Shown here: positions 9,522-18,339 of the stretch, one piece after another | How positions within the stretch are numbered: the stretch's first letter is position 1 | How the letters are laid out: every line of letters begins with the position of its first letter | Assembly: GCF_013409785.1 (NCBI RefSeq) | Contig: NZ_JACCBV010000001.1 | Coordinates: forward strand, 992,001-1,056,000 | Reading direction: 5' to 3' | Source of the DNA: Microbacterium immunditiarum | GTDB lineage: Bacteria; Actinomycetota; Actinomycetes; Actinomycetales; Microbacteriaceae | Length of the DNA stretch: 64,000 bases | Position numbers and translations under genes: made by a program | Notes under the pieces: model-generated | What the model was told of the DNA's origin: nothing | The model's input: the letters and a program-made list of their open reading frames with translations, nothing else | Database searches by the model: none

Positions 9522-9772
9522 CCGACACGACCGCCGCCATCGACGTCGACGCGGCCCTCAAGGAGTTCCGCGACATGATGGGCGCCGACGGCTACGTCCT
9601 GCGGTGGGAACCCGCCGCCGACGACCGCATCGTCGTCACGATCGACGCCACCGATGCCGCGTGCGCGGACTGCCTCGTTCCGCTGCCCGTCATGGAGGCG
9701 ATCATGGCGTCCGCCCTCGAGCCGACGCCCTACACGCTCGATCACGTGGTCCTTCCCGCGACCGACCACTGA
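9518..9772 (+). CDS. Small CxxC protein, 84 residues
   Basis: Starts by ATGA overlap with the previous stop. The 84-residue product has an N-terminal helix (VDAALKEFRDMMGADGY), a strand pair and a CADC pair at Cys49 and Cys52, then a predicted helix VMEAIMASALE. This resembles the size and layout of NifU C-terminal-like domains, which use CxxC for redox or Fe-S work, but the similarity is by eye only. It ends just before a strong hairpin. Its place between the 369-residue protein and aconitase X suggests a carrier or electron-transfer role. Confidence 0.75.
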   Translation: MTDTTAAIDVDAALKEFRDMMGADGYVLRWEPAADDRIVVTIDATDAACADCLVPLPVMEAIMASALEPTPYTLDHVVLPATDH

Positions 9773-9780
9773 TCGGGCAG

Positions 9781-9810
9781 GCGGGGCGACCGGAGAACCG
9801 GTCGCCCCGC
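9781..9810 (+). terminator. Strong hairpin inside the operon
   Basis: A perfect 13-bp stem (GCGGGGCGACCGG and its complement) with a 4-base AGAA loop is followed by TTCGCTTTCG. It lies between the CxxC gene and aconitase X, both on the plus strand. It may terminate some transcripts or protect the upstream mRNA. Confidence 0.7.
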
Positions 9811-9859
9811 TTCGCTTTCGCCGGACCACACGGATCACGCGGGACACACCGGAGGAATC

Positions 9860-11143
9860 ATGCACCTCACCGACGAGGAGAAGCGGATGCGCGACGGCGC
9901 GGAGGGCGAGGCCGTCGCCGCCGCGATGGACCTGCTCATCCGCTACGGCGAAGCCCTCGGGGCCGAGCGCCTGTGCGACACGCGCAACGTCGCCGGAACC
10001 ATGACCCAGCCCTCGCCCGCGAAGGCGAAGCTGGTCGAAGAGGGCGGGTGGGCCAAGGCGTTCGCCGTCATCAACCTCGACTGCGACGACGACATCGAGG
10101 TGCCGCGGATGCGCGTGCCCACGTGCCAGCTGCAGCACGGCTACTCGGACGACGCCGCCGGCCTGTCGAAGTACTCCGTGGCGAACATCGAGCTGCAGGG
10201 CAGCGCCGAGTCGTACTTCAGCGAGCGCGGCGTGAACATCCTGGCCACGTGCACGCCGTACCAGGTCGGCAACCTGCCCGTCCGCAACGAGCACTGCGCG
10301 TGGATGGAGTCGTCGGCGGTCGTCTACTGCAACTCGGTGCTCGGGGCGCGCACCAACTGTGAGGGCGCCGCCTCGACGGGCGCCGCGGGCCTCACCGGCA
10401 AGATCCCCTACTGGGGCAATCACGTGCCCGAGAACCGGCACGCGAACCGTCTCGTGCGTGCCGACGTGCCTGTCGAGTCGTTCCAGGACTGGGGCATGTT
10501 CGGCTACTTCGTGGGCGAGCAGGTCGAAGAGGAGCGCCCCGCCGTGATCGGGTCCCTCGCGCAGCCCGACCTCGCGAACCTCAAGCACTTCGGCGCGGCG
10601 ACCGCGACGTCGGGCGGCGTCGAGATCTACCACATCCCCGGCATCACGCCCGAGGCGCCGACCCTCGAGGCCGCCTTCGGCGGGCGTGACGTGCCGGATG
10701 CCGTCGCCTACGGACCCGCGGAGCGCCGAGCCGTCTACGAGACCCTCAACTCGCAGGGCGACTCGGACGACGTGGACTTCATCCTGCTCGGCTGCCCGCA
10801 TGCGTCGCTCGACCAGATCGCCGAGATCGCGCGGCTGCTCGACGGCAGGCGACTCCGCGACGGGACGGAGCTGTGGGTCATGACTCCGCGCGCACTGCGC
10901 ATCATGGCCGACCGCAACGGCTACACGGCGGCGATCGAGCGCGCCGGTGGGAAGCTGCTCACCGACTCGTGCCCCGCGATGTCGAAGGCGGCCCCCGATG
11001 GGGTGCGCGTCTTTGCGACGGATTCCGCGAAGCAGGCCCACTACCTTCCGGCGATCCTCGGCATCGAGGCGTGGTTCGGGACGCTCGACGAGTGCGTCTC
11101 GGCGGCGCTCACGGGGAAGTGGCGCGGAGAGCTGGCGGCATGA
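9860..11143 (+). CDS. Aconitase X, catalytic (large) subunit
   Basis: A 427-residue aconitase X large subunit. The start is MHLTDEEKRM, then DTRNVAGTM, LQHGYSDDAAGLSKYSV, and the Cys-bearing ATCTPYQ (Cys131), ARTNCEGA (Cys167) and TDSCPAM (Cys371), consistent with Fe-S ligands in this superfamily. Known aconitase X enzymes dehydrate cis-3-hydroxy-L-proline (bacteria) or phosphomevalonate (archaea). No pyrroline-2-carboxylate reductase gene is nearby, so the substrate here may differ. A GGAGGA ribosome-binding site precedes ATG 9860. The small subunit follows with overlap. Confidence 0.88.
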   Translation: MHLTDEEKRMRDGAEGEAVAAAMDLLIRYGEALGAERLCDTRNVAGTMTQPSPAKAKLVEEGGWAKAFAVINLDCDDDIEVPRMRVPTCQLQHGYSDDAAGLSKYSVANIELQGSAESYFSERGVNILATCTPYQVGNLPVRNEHCAWMESSAVVYCNSVLGARTNCEGAASTGAAGLTGKIPYWGNHVPENRHANRLVRADVPVESFQDWGMFGYFVGEQVEEERPAVIGSLAQPDLANLKHFGAATATSGGVEIYHIPGITPEAPTLEAAFGGRDVPDAVAYGPAERRAVYETLNSQGDSDDVDFILLGCPHASLDQIAEIARLLDGRRLRDGTELWVMTPRALRIMADRNGYTAAIERAGGKLLTDSCPAMSKAAPDGVRVFATDSAKQAHYLPAILGIEAWFGTLDECVSAALTGKWRGELAA

Positions 11144-11559
11144 CCGGGACGATGCTCGAATTCCACGGCAGAGGCATCGTGCCTGGCGTCGTCGAGGCCG
11201 AGGCGCTCGTCACGACCGAGACGATCTCGGGCTTCGGCGGCATCGACGTCGCGACGGGCACCGTGATCGAGCCGCGGCACGAGCTGTTCGGCGTGTGCTT
11301 CACGGGCAAGGTGCTCGTCTTCCCCGGAGCCAAGGGGTCGTCGGGCTGGTCGGGGTTCTTCCAGAGCACGAGGCTGCTCGGCACGGCGCCCGCGGCCTTC
11401 GTCTTCAACGTCATGACGACGAAGGCGGCGCTCGGCGCGATCGTCACGCGCATTCCCACAGTCGTGGGCGCGTCTCCGGACCCGGTCGCGACGATCCGCA
11501 CAGGTGACCTCGTCCGGGTCGACGGCGACCGCGGCATCGTGACGGTTCTCTCACGATAA
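11140..11559 (+). CDS. Aconitase X, swivel (small) subunit
   Basis: A 139-residue swivelling-domain subunit that starts by ATGA overlap with the large subunit. FPGAKGSSGWSGFF at about residues 62-75 holds the Ser-rich loop typical of this domain, and the C-terminus RTGDLVRVDGDRGIVTVL is also characteristic. In some organisms the two parts are fused. Here they are separate, which implies a heteromeric enzyme. Confidence 0.88.
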   Translation: MTGTMLEFHGRGIVPGVVEAEALVTTETISGFGGIDVATGTVIEPRHELFGVCFTGKVLVFPGAKGSSGWSGFFQSTRLLGTAPAAFVFNVMTTKAALGAIVTRIPTVVGASPDPVATIRTGDLVRVDGDRGIVTVLSR

Positions 11560-11563
11560 AGAG

Positions 11564-11582
11564 TTTTCGGAGAATGGAACCC
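11564..11582. promoter_or_regulatory. Second candidate operator for the first IclR regulator
   Basis: TTTTCGGAGAATGGAACCC shares 13 of 19 bases with the site at 7783-7801. It lies 85 bp before the binding-protein ATG at 11667 and just after the aconitase X small subunit. Symmetry is weaker than in the first copy. Confidence 0.3.
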
Positions 11583-11666
11583 TACGTTGATAGGGATCCT
11601 CTTCTCGAACACTCTGGAACACCACCGCGAAGCCGCGGTCACATGATTCAGACACAGGAGTCAGAC

Positions 11667-12770
11667 ATGAGTTCATCGATCTCTCCCCGGGTCGATCGGC
11701 CACGCAAGGCACGTGGATTCCTCCGCGCCGCAGCGTCGCTGATCGCGGCCGGCGCCCTCGCGCTCACCGCGTGCGCCGGCAACTCCGCCGCGCCGGCTGC
11801 GACCGGCGGCGGCGAGGGGGGCGGTGAGGAGCTGCAGAAGATGGTGGTCGTCACCTTCCTGCCGCTCGAGTCGTTCACCTTCACCCCCGAGATGTACGCG
11901 TACGCCGGCGGCTACTTCGAGAAGCACGGACTCGACGTGCAGCTGCAGCCCGTGCAGGGCACCGCGGCCGCGATCCAGACGCTGCTCGGCGGCGCGACCC
12001 CGATCACGCGCGCGAGCACGGTCGACGTCTTCCCCGGCATGGAGCAGGGGCAGCCGATCGTCTCGATCGGAACGATGGCGCACAAGTCGAACCTGCGCGT
12101 CGTCTCGACCGAGGACAAGCCCGTCGAGAACGTCGACGACATGGTGGGCGAGACGATCGGCATGGGCTCGATCGGCGGCACGAGCGAGAAGATGCTCAAC
12201 CTCGCGCTCGACGCGGGCGATGTGGCGCGCGATGAGGTCACGCGCCAGGCGGTGCCGGTCACGGGTGCCACGTACGAGCTCGTGAAGCAGGGTCAGCTCG
12301 CCGGCTACATCGTGAGCCTCGACACCTCGATCGCGCTCGGCGCGCAGAACGACGACGCGGTGATCACGGATGCCGGCCTCGCCGACGCGCCCGACATCCA
12401 GACGTGGATCACGACGCAGTCCAACCTCGAGGACCCCGAGAAGCTCGACCAGATCGAGCGCTTCCTCGCGGCCATCAAGGAGGCGACGCAGGCCGTCATC
12501 GACGACAGCGAGAACGACTTCGCGAACGTGCTGAAGACGCTGCGCGACAGCGGCGACTTCGAGTTCCCAGCGCTCGAGGACGACTCGATCGCGACGCAGG
12601 CCCTCGAGGTCTACACGACCCAGACCTGGGTCGACCCCGACGGCGAGCTCGGCTTGCTCGAGAACGACCTGGACGGCTGGGTCGAGGCCTACGAGATCTA
12701 CGAGAAGTCCGGACTGGTCGAGGGCGGCAAGGATCCGCTCGAGTGGATCACGAACGACTATCTGCCCTGA
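11667..12770 (+). CDS. NitT/TauT-type ABC transporter substrate-binding lipoprotein
   Basis: A 367-residue lipoprotein. The signal peptide ends in ALALTACAGN, with Cys at about residue 34 as the lipidation site. The mature part has the SsuA/THI5-like pattern: PEMYAYAGGYFEKHGLDVQL, TPITRASTVDVFPGMEQG and MVGETIGMGSIGGTSEKM. Such proteins bind small acids, sulfonates, pyrimidines or similar ligands. ATG 11667 has AGGAG at 11656-11660. Another ATG at 11643 is in frame. The ATPase and permease follow, separated by a hairpin that probably lets this gene be expressed at a higher level. Confidence 0.88.
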   Translation: MSSSISPRVDRPRKARGFLRAAASLIAAGALALTACAGNSAAPAATGGGEGGGEELQKMVVVTFLPLESFTFTPEMYAYAGGYFEKHGLDVQLQPVQGTAAAIQTLLGGATPITRASTVDVFPGMEQGQPIVSIGTMAHKSNLRVVSTEDKPVENVDDMVGETIGMGSIGGTSEKMLNLALDAGDVARDEVTRQAVPVTGATYELVKQGQLAGYIVSLDTSIALGAQNDDAVITDAGLADAPDIQTWITTQSNLEDPEKLDQIERFLAAIKEATQAVIDDSENDFANVLKTLRDSGDFEFPALEDDSIATQALEVYTTQTWVDPDGELGLLENDLDGWVEAYEIYEKSGLVEGGKDPLEWITNDYLP

Positions 12771-12786
12771 CGGGCGCCTGACAGCC

Positions 12787-12822
12787 GAGGCGGCCCCGAC
12801 GCCCACGCCGAGGGGCCGCCTC
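12787..12822 (+). terminator. Hairpin after the first binding-protein gene
   Basis: An 11-bp stem (GAGGCGGCCCC pairing with GGGGCCGCCTC) with a 14-base loop lies between the binding-protein gene and the ATPase gene. It is followed by TCTTCC rather than a long T-run, so partial termination or mRNA protection is likely. Confidence 0.6.
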
Positions 12823-12849
12823 TCTTCCAACGAGGCAAGGCAGTGAAGT

Positions 12850-13686
<837 letters not shown>

Positions 13687-13688
13687 CC

Positions 13689-14486
13689 ATGTCCCGCGCA
13701 CGAATGATGAAGCTCCTGCCGTGGATCGTCACGCCGTCGCTGGTCGTCCTGATCATCGTCGCGTGGCAGGTCATCGTCACGGCCCTCAACGTCAACCCGT
13801 TCATCTTCCCGCCGCCGGGCGACGTGTGGGCGGCGTTCGTCTCGCTGCTCAACGACCCGCGCATCTGGGCCGCGACCGGCGTCACGGTGAGCGAGATCCT
13901 GATCGGCTTCATGATCGCGGTCGTCGTCGGTCTCGTGGTCGGCGTCGTCCTCGGCAAGCTGCCGTGGCTCGAGGTGAGCCTGCGGCCACTCATCGTCATC
14001 GCGCAGGTGGCTCCGAAGGTCGCCTTCGTGCCGCTGTTCGTAATCTGGTTCGGGTTCGGGCTCACGTCGAAGATCGTGCTGTCGGCGCTCCTCGCGTTCT
14101 TCCCGATCATGCTGAACGTGCTGCTCGGCGTCCGCTCGGTCGAGCAGGGGCACCGTGAGGTGATGCAGAGCCTCAACGCGTCGACGTGGCAGCGGTTCGT
14201 CCAGCTCGACATGCGCAGCCTCCAGCCCTACCTGTTCGCGGGCATGGAGGTGGGCATCGTGCTGGCGACGATCGGCGCGATCGTCGGCGAGTACCTGGGC
14301 GGCAACAACGGCCTCGGCAACATGGTCGTCTCGGCCATGAACGCGCTCGACGCCGCCATGACGTTCGCCCTCATCATCTGGCTGTCGATCCTGGGGCTCG
14401 TGCTGTACCTCATCGTCAACGAGCTCAAGCGGTTCTTCATCCCCTGGCACGAGTCGGTCTACGGCCTGCGCACAGCGTCCGCCTGA
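13689..14486 (+). CDS. NitT/TauT-type ABC transporter permease
   Basis: A 265-residue inner-membrane permease with about six helices. The EAA-type loop is near VRSVEQGHREVMQSLNAS, and GAIVGEYLGGNNGLGNMV is the typical C-terminal motif of TauC/SsuC-like permeases. ATG 13689 follows GAGGAGG. It closes the first importer, and a terminator follows. Confidence 0.92.
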   Translation: MSRARMMKLLPWIVTPSLVVLIIVAWQVIVTALNVNPFIFPPPGDVWAAFVSLLNDPRIWAATGVTVSEILIGFMIAVVVGLVVGVVLGKLPWLEVSLRPLIVIAQVAPKVAFVPLFVIWFGFGLTSKIVLSALLAFFPIMLNVLLGVRSVEQGHREVMQSLNASTWQRFVQLDMRSLQPYLFAGMEVGIVLATIGAIVGEYLGGNNGLGNMVVSAMNALDAAMTFALIIWLSILGLVLYLIVNELKRFFIPWHESVYGLRTASA

Positions 14487-14504
14487 CCCTCGTCTGACCG
14501 CGCA

Positions 14505-14540
14505 AGAACGCCGCTCTGCCGCCGGGTGGGGCGGCGTTCT
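14505..14540 (+). terminator. Terminator after the first importer
   Basis: GAACGCCGC at 14506-14514 pairs with GCGGCGTTC at 14531-14539, and the loop is GC-rich with further pairing. It separates the first importer from the promoter region of the second. Confidence 0.65.
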
Positions 14541-14585
14541 CCTGTCCGGATTTCTGTTTCAGGCTCACTGAATGAGACTGGGACC

Positions 14586-14639
14586 GGACGCTTTGCGTAC
14601 CACTGGACGCACAGCGTTGCACTTGTACGCATTGTGTGA
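14586..14639. promoter_or_regulatory. Three tandem IclR-type operators before the second importer
   Basis: Three 15-bp sites: GGACGCTTTGCGTAC (14586-14600), GGACGCACAGCGTTG (14605-14619) and GTACGCATTGTGTGA (14625-14639). The first two centres are 19 bp apart and the third is 20 bp on. They match sites before the second IclR gene, the ilvD-like/MFS gap and the TPP gene. The binding-protein ATG is 58 bp downstream. Confidence 0.7.
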
Positions 14640-14697
14640 CAGCATCTCGTTTCGTCCCGACTCGCTTTAGAGCTCGAACTGGCAATGGAGGCAGTCA

Positions 14698-15702
14698 ATG
14701 AAGGCTTTGCGCACCCGAGCGTCGTTCCTCATCGGAATCGGCGCAGTCCTCACCCTGGGTCTCACCGCCTGCGGCGGTGGTGGAACCGACACCGCGGGCG
14801 GCGACGCCGGCGGTGACACGCAGGAGATCCAGCCGCTCGTCGCAGGCGTCATCCCCGTGACCGACATCGGTCCCGTCTACATGGCGCAGCAGAACGGCCT
14901 GTTCGAGGAGAACGGCCTCGACCTGACGCTGCAGCCCGCGGGATCGTCCACCGAGATCATCCAGGCCATGCAGTCGGGCCAGGTGCAGATCGGCTACGGC
15001 GGCTCGACGGGCGTGTTCCAGGCCGTCGAGAACGGCGTGGACCTCGTGATCATCGCGGCCGCGAGCGCGACGCCCGACGACCCGGAGAACGGCATCAACG
15101 ACCTGCTCGTGGTCGCCGACAGCGACCTGAAGTCCGCGAAGGACCTCGAGGGCAGGAAGGTCGCCGTCAACGCGCCCGGCGGCTACACGCAGCTGCTCGC
15201 CGACATCGCGGTCAAGGCCGACGGCGGTGACCCGAAGAAGGTCCAGTACGTGCAGATGGGCGTGCCCGACCAGCCTGCCGCGCTCGTGAGTGGAGCGATC
15301 GACTCATTCGTCGCCGGCGAGCCGTTCGGCACGCTGGGCCGGGAGGAGAACGGCTTCCGCACCCTCGCGAACCCGTTCGAGTACCTGTCCGACCACGCGG
15401 TCGTCGCGGGCGTCTGGTACGCCCTGCGCTCCGAGGTCGAGAAGCGCCCGGAGTACTTCGCGCAGGTCGTCGACACGATCAACGCGGCCAACGCCTACGC
15501 GCTCGAGAACGACGAGGAGCTTCGCGAGAACATCGCCGAGTTCACCAAGATCGACCCGGCGCTGGCGGCCCGCATCCGTCTCGGCTCGTACGGCAAGCTG
15601 CCGCTCACCGTCGAGAACCTGCAGCCGATCGCGGACTGGTCGCTCGAGCTCGGCTACCTCAAGGAGCCTGTCGACTTCGACACGCTCATCTGGGAGCCGT
15701 AA
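14698..15702 (+). CDS. NitT/TauT-type substrate-binding lipoprotein (second importer)
   Basis: A 334-residue lipoprotein with LGLTACGGGG as lipobox (Cys at residue 25). The mature domain shows DIGPVYMAQQNGLFEENGLD, STEIIQAMQSGQVQIGYGG and LEGRKVAVNAPGGYTQLL, the SsuA/NMT1-like pattern. It differs clearly from the binding protein at 11667, so the two importers probably take different ligands. Three operators lie directly upstream and a hairpin follows. Confidence 0.9.
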   Translation: MKALRTRASFLIGIGAVLTLGLTACGGGGTDTAGGDAGGDTQEIQPLVAGVIPVTDIGPVYMAQQNGLFEENGLDLTLQPAGSSTEIIQAMQSGQVQIGYGGSTGVFQAVENGVDLVIIAAASATPDDPENGINDLLVVADSDLKSAKDLEGRKVAVNAPGGYTQLLADIAVKADGGDPKKVQYVQMGVPDQPAALVSGAIDSFVAGEPFGTLGREENGFRTLANPFEYLSDHAVVAGVWYALRSEVEKRPEYFAQVVDTINAANAYALENDEELRENIAEFTKIDPALAARIRLGSYGKLPLTVENLQPIADWSLELGYLKEPVDFDTLIWEP

Positions 15703-15733
15703 GCACCCACTCGGCGGGGATCGACTCCGCCCA

Positions 15734-15764
15734 TGCGGGCCCGTGCCTCGGGTGCGGGCCCGCA
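15734..15764 (+). terminator. Hairpin after the second binding-protein gene
   Basis: TGCGGGCCCG (15734-15743) pairs with CGGGCCCGCA (15755-15764) across an 11-base loop. It lies between the binding-protein gene and the permeases, as in the first importer. Confidence 0.55.
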
Positions 15765-15801
15765 ACACCCTTTCCCACATCTCAGCAAGCGGAGGATCAG
15801 C

Positions 15802-16653
15802 ATGGCGACGATCACGGCGCCCGCGGATGCCACGACCCGCCCGCAGACCCGCACGCCGTTCAGCCAGACGCGGCTCTCGACTCCGATTCTCGGCGCCCTG
15901 GGGATCGTCGGGTTCATCCTCGTGTGGGAGCTCGCGTCGCGCCTGGCTCTCGTCAACCCCACGTACCTGCCGCCGTTCACGGAGGTGTTCGCGACGGTCT
16001 TCGAGGTGGTCGGAGGCGAGCAGTACCGCGCGCAGTTCTGGGCGGCGCTGGGCAACACGATGTTCGGCTGGAGCGTGGGCCTGGTGATCGCGCTCGTCGC
16101 CGGTGTCGTGTGCGGCGTCATCATCGGATCGAACCGCTGGGTGCGCGACTTCACGCACTCCACGATCGAGTTCCTCCGGCCCATCCCGTCGGTCGGCCTC
16201 ATCCCGATCGCCGTCGTCATCTTCGGCGTCCGTCCGGCCGCCACGATCGCCATCGTCGTGTGGGCGTGCTTCTGGGTGATCCTCATCCACGTCATCTACG
16301 GCGTAGCGGACGTCGACCCGGTCGCGGACTCGACGGCCCGCAGCTACGGCCTCGGATACCTCGCGCGGGCCCGCTACGTCGTGTGGCCCACCGTCCTTCC
16401 CTACCTCATGACGGGCGTGCGGCTCTCAGGCACGATCGCGCTCGTCGTCGCCGTCACGATCGAGATCGTCGTCCAGGCCCCCGGCATCGGGCAGATGATC
16501 GCGCAGTACCAGTCCGCGGGCAATGCGCCGGTCGTGTACGCCCTCGCGCTCCTCGCGGGCGTGCTGGGCCTCGTGATCAACCTCGCCCTGCGTCGTCTCG
16601 AGGAGGCGGTGCTGGGGTGGCACCCGTCCGTGCGAGCGGAGGTCATCTCATGA
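15802..16653 (+). CDS. ABC transporter permease (second importer, first permease)
   Basis: A 283-residue TauC/SsuC-like membrane protein. After a ~25-residue polar tail it has about six helices, with FLRPIPSVGLIPIAVVIFG and a coupling loop DPVADSTARSYGLG. ATG 15802 follows GGAGGA. It overlaps the next permease by ATGA, so the two probably form a heterodimeric channel. Confidence 0.92.
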   Translation: MATITAPADATTRPQTRTPFSQTRLSTPILGALGIVGFILVWELASRLALVNPTYLPPFTEVFATVFEVVGGEQYRAQFWAALGNTMFGWSVGLVIALVAGVVCGVIIGSNRWVRDFTHSTIEFLRPIPSVGLIPIAVVIFGVRPAATIAIVVWACFWVILIHVIYGVADVDPVADSTARSYGLGYLARARYVVWPTVLPYLMTGVRLSGTIALVVAVTIEIVVQAPGIGQMIAQYQSAGNAPVVYALALLAGVLGLVINLALRRLEEAVLGWHPSVRAEVIS

Positions 16654-17435
16654 CGACGCGAAGCATCGGCATGCGCCTCGTGTACGCGCTCGCCCTCCCC
16701 ATCCTCATCGTCGCGGTGTGGTGGGTCGCGACGCTCAACGAGACGAACCCCTTCGTCCCCAGGCCCGGCCAGATCGTCAGCGACTTCTTCGGATCGTGGT
16801 TCGGTCCACTGATCGTGCAACAGGTGCTGCCCTCGCTCTATCGTCTCGGTGTCGGGCTCATCAGCGCGATCGTCGTGGGCGTCGTGCTCGGCGTGCTCGT
16901 GGGCTCGAGCCGCGTGGCGCGCAAGCTCACCGGTCCGCTCTTCGAGTTCATCCGCGCGGTGCCGCCGCCCGTGCTGCTGCCGGTGCTGCTGCTGGTCATC
17001 GGGATCGACGACCGCTCCAAGATCTTCCTGATCTTCCTCGGATGCCTCTGGCCGATCCTCCTCAACACGATCGACGGCGTGCGCGGGGTCGACCAGGTGC
17101 TCGCCGACACGACGCGGACCTACGGTGTCACCGGGCGGGAAAAGCTCCGCCGCTTCGTCCTGCCGGCGTCCCTGCCGCGGATCATGACCGGCATCCGTCT
17201 CGCCCTCCCGATCGCGATCATCCTCATGGTCGTGTCGGAGATGTACGCGGCGATCGACGGGCTCGGCTACCAGATCATGCTCTTCAAGCAGATCTTCCAG
17301 ATCGGCCCGATGTGGGCGGGCATCGTCATCATCGGCCTCATCGGCATCGTGCTCGCGTGGATCTTCCGCGTGATCGAACGCCGCGTGCTGGCCTGGTACT
17401 TCGGACAACGAGAGGTGGAGACCAGTGAGCGCTGA
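16650..17435 (+). CDS. ABC transporter permease (second importer, second permease)
   Basis: A 261-residue permease of the same family. It has FEFIRAVPPPVLLPVLLLVIG and the coupling loop VRGVDQVLADTTRTYGVTG. It begins inside the previous stop (ATGA) and ends 11 bp inside the ATPase gene, which suggests translational coupling. Confidence 0.92.
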   Translation: MTTRSIGMRLVYALALPILIVAVWWVATLNETNPFVPRPGQIVSDFFGSWFGPLIVQQVLPSLYRLGVGLISAIVVGVVLGVLVGSSRVARKLTGPLFEFIRAVPPPVLLPVLLLVIGIDDRSKIFLIFLGCLWPILLNTIDGVRGVDQVLADTTRTYGVTGREKLRRFVLPASLPRIMTGIRLALPIAIILMVVSEMYAAIDGLGYQIMLFKQIFQIGPMWAGIVIIGLIGIVLAWIFRVIERRVLAWYFGQREVETSER

Positions 17436-18255
17436 GGCAACGACGAATGAGGTCCTGCTGTCGGTTCGCGGGGTTCAGAAGATCTACTCGACCCCGACCG
17501 GCGGCGTGGAGGCCGTGCGGAACCTGACCTTCGACCTGCGCAAGGGCGAGTTCGCGTGCCTGGTCGGGCCGTCCGGCTCGGGCAAGACGACGCTGCTCAA
17601 GTGCATCTCGGGCCTGCTCGCGCCCACGAGCGGCGAGGTGGTCCTCGACGGGAAGGTCGTCGACGGACCGCCGCGCAACATGGCGCTCGTGTTCCAGGAG
17701 TACGGGCGGTCGCTGTACCCGTGGCTGCGTGTGGCGGACAACGTCGAGATGCCGCTCAAGGTCGCGCGCGTGCCCAGGGAGGAGCGCAAGCGGCGCGTCG
17801 CGGAGGCGCTCGAGGCGGTCGGCCTCGCGCACGTTCCCACGTCGTACCCGTGGCAGCTCTCGGGCGGCATGCAGCAGCGCGTGGCGATCGCACGTGCGAT
17901 CGCCTACCAGCCCGAGGTGCTGCTGATGGACGAGCCCTTCGCGGCCGTCGACGCGCAGACTCGCGCCGACCTCGAGGACCTCGTGCGCTCGGTGTGGGCC
18001 ACGCTCGGCCTGACGATCCTCTTCGTCACGCACGACATCGACGAGTCCGTGTACCTCGGCGAGCGGGTCATCGTCCTCTCGTCGTCGCCCACCGTGATCC
18101 TCGAAGATCTCACAGTCGATCTCCCGGAGCACCGCGATCAGCTCGAGACCCGCTCGGACGCGCGGTTCGTCGAGCTGCGTCACCACGTGTACGAGCAGAT
18201 CCAGAAGGCGAAGACGTACACCGGCGACACCGAGGCGGTGCGGACGGTCGCCTAA
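17425..18255 (+). CDS. ABC transporter ATP-binding protein (second importer)
   Basis: A 276-residue ATPase with a GTG start at 17425. Walker A GPSGSGKTT, Q-loop VFQEYGRSLYPW, signature LSGGMQQRVAIARAI, Walker B VLLMDEPFAAVD and the switch His in FVTHDI are present. It is the last gene of the second importer and lies just before the second IclR gene. Confidence 0.93.
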   Translation: MSAEATTNEVLLSVRGVQKIYSTPTGGVEAVRNLTFDLRKGEFACLVGPSGSGKTTLLKCISGLLAPTSGEVVLDGKVVDGPPRNMALVFQEYGRSLYPWLRVADNVEMPLKVARVPREERKRRVAEALEAVGLAHVPTSYPWQLSGGMQQRVAIARAIAYQPEVLLMDEPFAAVDAQTRADLEDLVRSVWATLGLTILFVTHDIDESVYLGERVIVLSSSPTVILEDLTVDLPEHRDQLETRSDARFVELRHHVYEQIQKAKTYTGDTEAVRTVA

Positions 18256-18305
18256 GCCCCTGCCGCGCCGCGATCTGACGTGGCCGACCATAGGATGGTG
18301 CCGCC

Positions 18306-18320
18306 GGACGCAGAGCGTAC
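18306..18320. promoter_or_regulatory. IclR-type operator before its own regulator gene
   Basis: GGACGCAGAGCGTAC is the best match to the shared 15-bp pattern and lies 20 bp before the IclR ATG at 18340. Only one copy is seen here, consistent with autoregulation. Confidence 0.65.
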
Positions 18321-18339
18321 AGCGAGGAGACGGGTGGGC

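Noticed and set aside
9860..11559. Archaeal-type mevalonate-5-phosphate dehydratase
   Set aside because: No modified mevalonate pathway genes are near, and the host is a bacterium that should use other isoprenoid routes.
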